A DNA stretch of 33,462 bases from Candidatus Cloacimonadota bacterium (GTDB lineage Bacteria; Cloacimonadota; Cloacimonadia; Cloacimonadales; TCS61): positions 1 to 33,462 of the forward strand of contig JAIPGP010000039.1 of NCBI GenBank assembly GCA_021735645.1. The letters run 5' to 3'. This document shows positions 32,448-33,462 of the stretch, one piece after another; position 1 is the stretch's first letter; each line of letters begins with the position of its first letter. The notes under the pieces were generated by a model, which was not told the origin of the DNA, did no database searches, and saw only the letters and a list, made by a program, of their open reading frames with translations. The translations under genes were made by a program, and so were the position numbers.

Positions 32448-33350
32448 ATGGAAATACTGCAAAAAACTCGTAAACCCGTCAAGAAAAATCGTGTATTTAA
32501 TGGTTTAACCGTCACGAATCCTAATTCTGCTGGTGTAGACATTGGCTCTCGATATCACTGGGTAGCTGTTGCACCACACTTAATGCCTTATAATGTTCGA
32601 AAATTCTCAACCTTTACTGTTGATTTGCATGAAATCTGCAAATGGCTCAAAGAATGCAAAGTTGAATCTGTTTGTATGGAATCAACTGGTGTTTACTGGA
32701 TACCATTATATGACTTGCTTGAAGAATATGGCTTTGTAGTTTTTTTATGCAATGCAAATCAAGCAAAAAATCTTCCTGGACGTCAGAAAACAGATTATCT
32801 TGACTGTGTCTGGATGCAAAAATTACACTCTTATGGTTTACTGAATAATTCATTTATTCCTAAACTTGCTATTCGTGATTTCCGCAACTTGATGAGGTAT
32901 CGTGAAAAGCTTACGCAAGACAAATCTCGTTATGTGCTCAGGATGCAAAAATTACTAACTCAAATGAATGTCCTCTTGCACAAAGTATTATCAGACATTA
33001 CAGGTAAAACAGGAATGTCAATTATCAAGGCAATAATTGCAGGAAATACAGAACCTGAACAATTACTGAAATTGAAAGTTTATAAAATCAAAGCTTCTGA
33101 TGAAACATTCCTGAAAGCATTACAAGGCAATTATGATACTTCTTTAATCAAATTACTAAATTTTGAACTAAAACAATACGAGGCATCCGTTTCCTTAATC
33201 TCTGAGGTAGATAAGGAAATAAATTTCACCTTACGCAATATTCCTATCGCTGATTTAAATGACAATACAGAACTATCAAAATTATCAGAAAAAGATTTGC
33301 TTATTGCTTATACTGGCGTAGATTTAACTGCAGAACACCTGACCTCATAA
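32448..33350 (+). CDS. IS110-family transposase, truncated (N-terminal DEDD domain only)
   Basis: The 300-residue product carries the RuvC-like DEDD domain of IS110 recombinases: Asp31 in 'GVDIGSRYHWVAV', Glu78 in 'CMESTGVYW', and Asp116/Asp119 in 'GRQKTDYLDCVWM'. A coiled region ('LIKLLNFELKQYEASVSLIS') follows. Family members then continue from an 'YTGVDLTAIDGI'-like segment into the Transposase_20 domain with the catalytic serine and reach about 400 residues. Here the protein ends 'YTGVDLTAEHLTS', so that domain is missing and the recombinase should be inactive. Ribosome binding site AAAGGAG. Codon use is more A/T-rich than that of the neighbours, in line with acquisition by transfer. Confidence 0.85.
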   Translation: MEILQKTRKPVKKNRVFNGLTVTNPNSAGVDIGSRYHWVAVAPHLMPYNVRKFSTFTVDLHEICKWLKECKVESVCMESTGVYWIPLYDLLEEYGFVVFLCNANQAKNLPGRQKTDYLDCVWMQKLHSYGLLNNSFIPKLAIRDFRNLMRYREKLTQDKSRYVLRMQKLLTQMNVLLHKVLSDITGKTGMSIIKAIIAGNTEPEQLLKLKVYKIKASDETFLKALQGNYDTSLIKLLNFELKQYEASVSLISEVDKEINFTLRNIPIADLNDNTELSKLSEKDLLIAYTGVDLTAEHLTS

Positions 33351-33462
33351 AGTATAAATGAAATATAATATCTTACACTTCAATACTTTATCGTCGATTT
33401 GTATTTTTTTCCTTGTCAAAATAAAGATTTGTAATTGATCTTGTTTTTTAAAAACATGGAGG
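33351..33462. other. AT-rich sequence to the window edge
   Basis: No gene is supported. The last bases (ACATGGAGG) may be the ribosome binding site or start of a gene beyond the window. Confidence 0.4.

Larger units (their letters stand above)
32245..33350 (+). mobile_element. IS110-family insertion sequence remnant
   Basis: It consists of a structured non-coding leader of about 200 bases and a transposase gene that lacks its C-terminal domain. IS110 elements have no long terminal inverted repeats, so I cannot fix the left boundary; it must lie between the repeat ending near 32244 and the leader hairpin. The right part of the element is missing after 33350. Confidence 0.55.

Overview
The window looks like chromosomal sequence from a bacterium of the FCB superphylum, most likely Candidatus Cloacimonadota (WWE1). 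This placement is an inference. It rests on secreted proteins with a 'YPNPF' Por/T9SS-type C-terminal domain, a gingipain-like C25 protease, dockerin-like tails, a LolCD plus TamB-like operon, a TonB-dependent cobalamin receptor with a beta-propeller partner, and intergenic 'CACAGAGG' and 'CACGGATTT' repeats. No rRNA, tRNA or CRISPR array was seen. Transposase fragments lie at both ends: an IS630-type N-terminus at 1-74 (minus strand) and an IS110-type transposase at 32448-33350 that lacks its C-terminal catalytic domain.

Layout. 505-2769 encodes a large secreted adhesin-like protein with a T9SS-type tail. It converges on pbpC (penicillin-binding protein 1C, 3035-5341, minus). 5824-8925 is another large secreted protein with DxDxDG-type calcium loops and a variant tail. 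A 32-residue ribosomal protein bTHX gene (9039-9137), not part of any longer reading frame, follows with its own promoter and terminator. 9234-15251 is a compact operon: LolC/E-type permease, LolD-type ATPase and a 1361-residue AsmA/TamB-like protein. On the minus strand are a small beta-barrel candidate (15320-16009) and a C25 family protein (16070-19657).

The most striking locus is 19805-20992. A signal-peptide-bearing thioredoxin-fold protein is interrupted by one in-frame TGA, exactly where the first cysteine of the thioredoxin CxxC motif should be (W-TGA-G-G-C-x4-P, with a cis-proline segment 'YVPYF' downstream). A GC-rich hairpin follows the TGA at the distance and with the loop features of a bacterial SECIS. 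The best reading is a 395-residue secreted selenoprotein (UxxC) with Ig-like, fibronectin-type and dockerin-like domains. It is transcribed divergently from the C25 protein, and the two share a very similar dockerin-like tail.

21281-21736 (minus) is a VirK-family protein. 22304-22527 is a cobalamin riboswitch with a visible ribosome-binding-site sequestering helix. It controls btuF (lipoprotein, TTG start) and btuC. The matching btuD, a TonB-dependent receptor (BtuB-like) and a YncE-like beta-propeller with a T9SS tail (a candidate analogue of Bacteroides BtuG) lie at 26712-30897. They are separated from btuFC by an opposed iscR-iscS-iscU operon (24371-26619) with an atypical desulfurase and an IscU-MIP18 fusion. 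31028-32230 is a fucose/arabinose isomerase-like protein whose 3' end runs into an intergenic repeat. The IS110 remnant follows, with a structured leader that may hold a bridge RNA.
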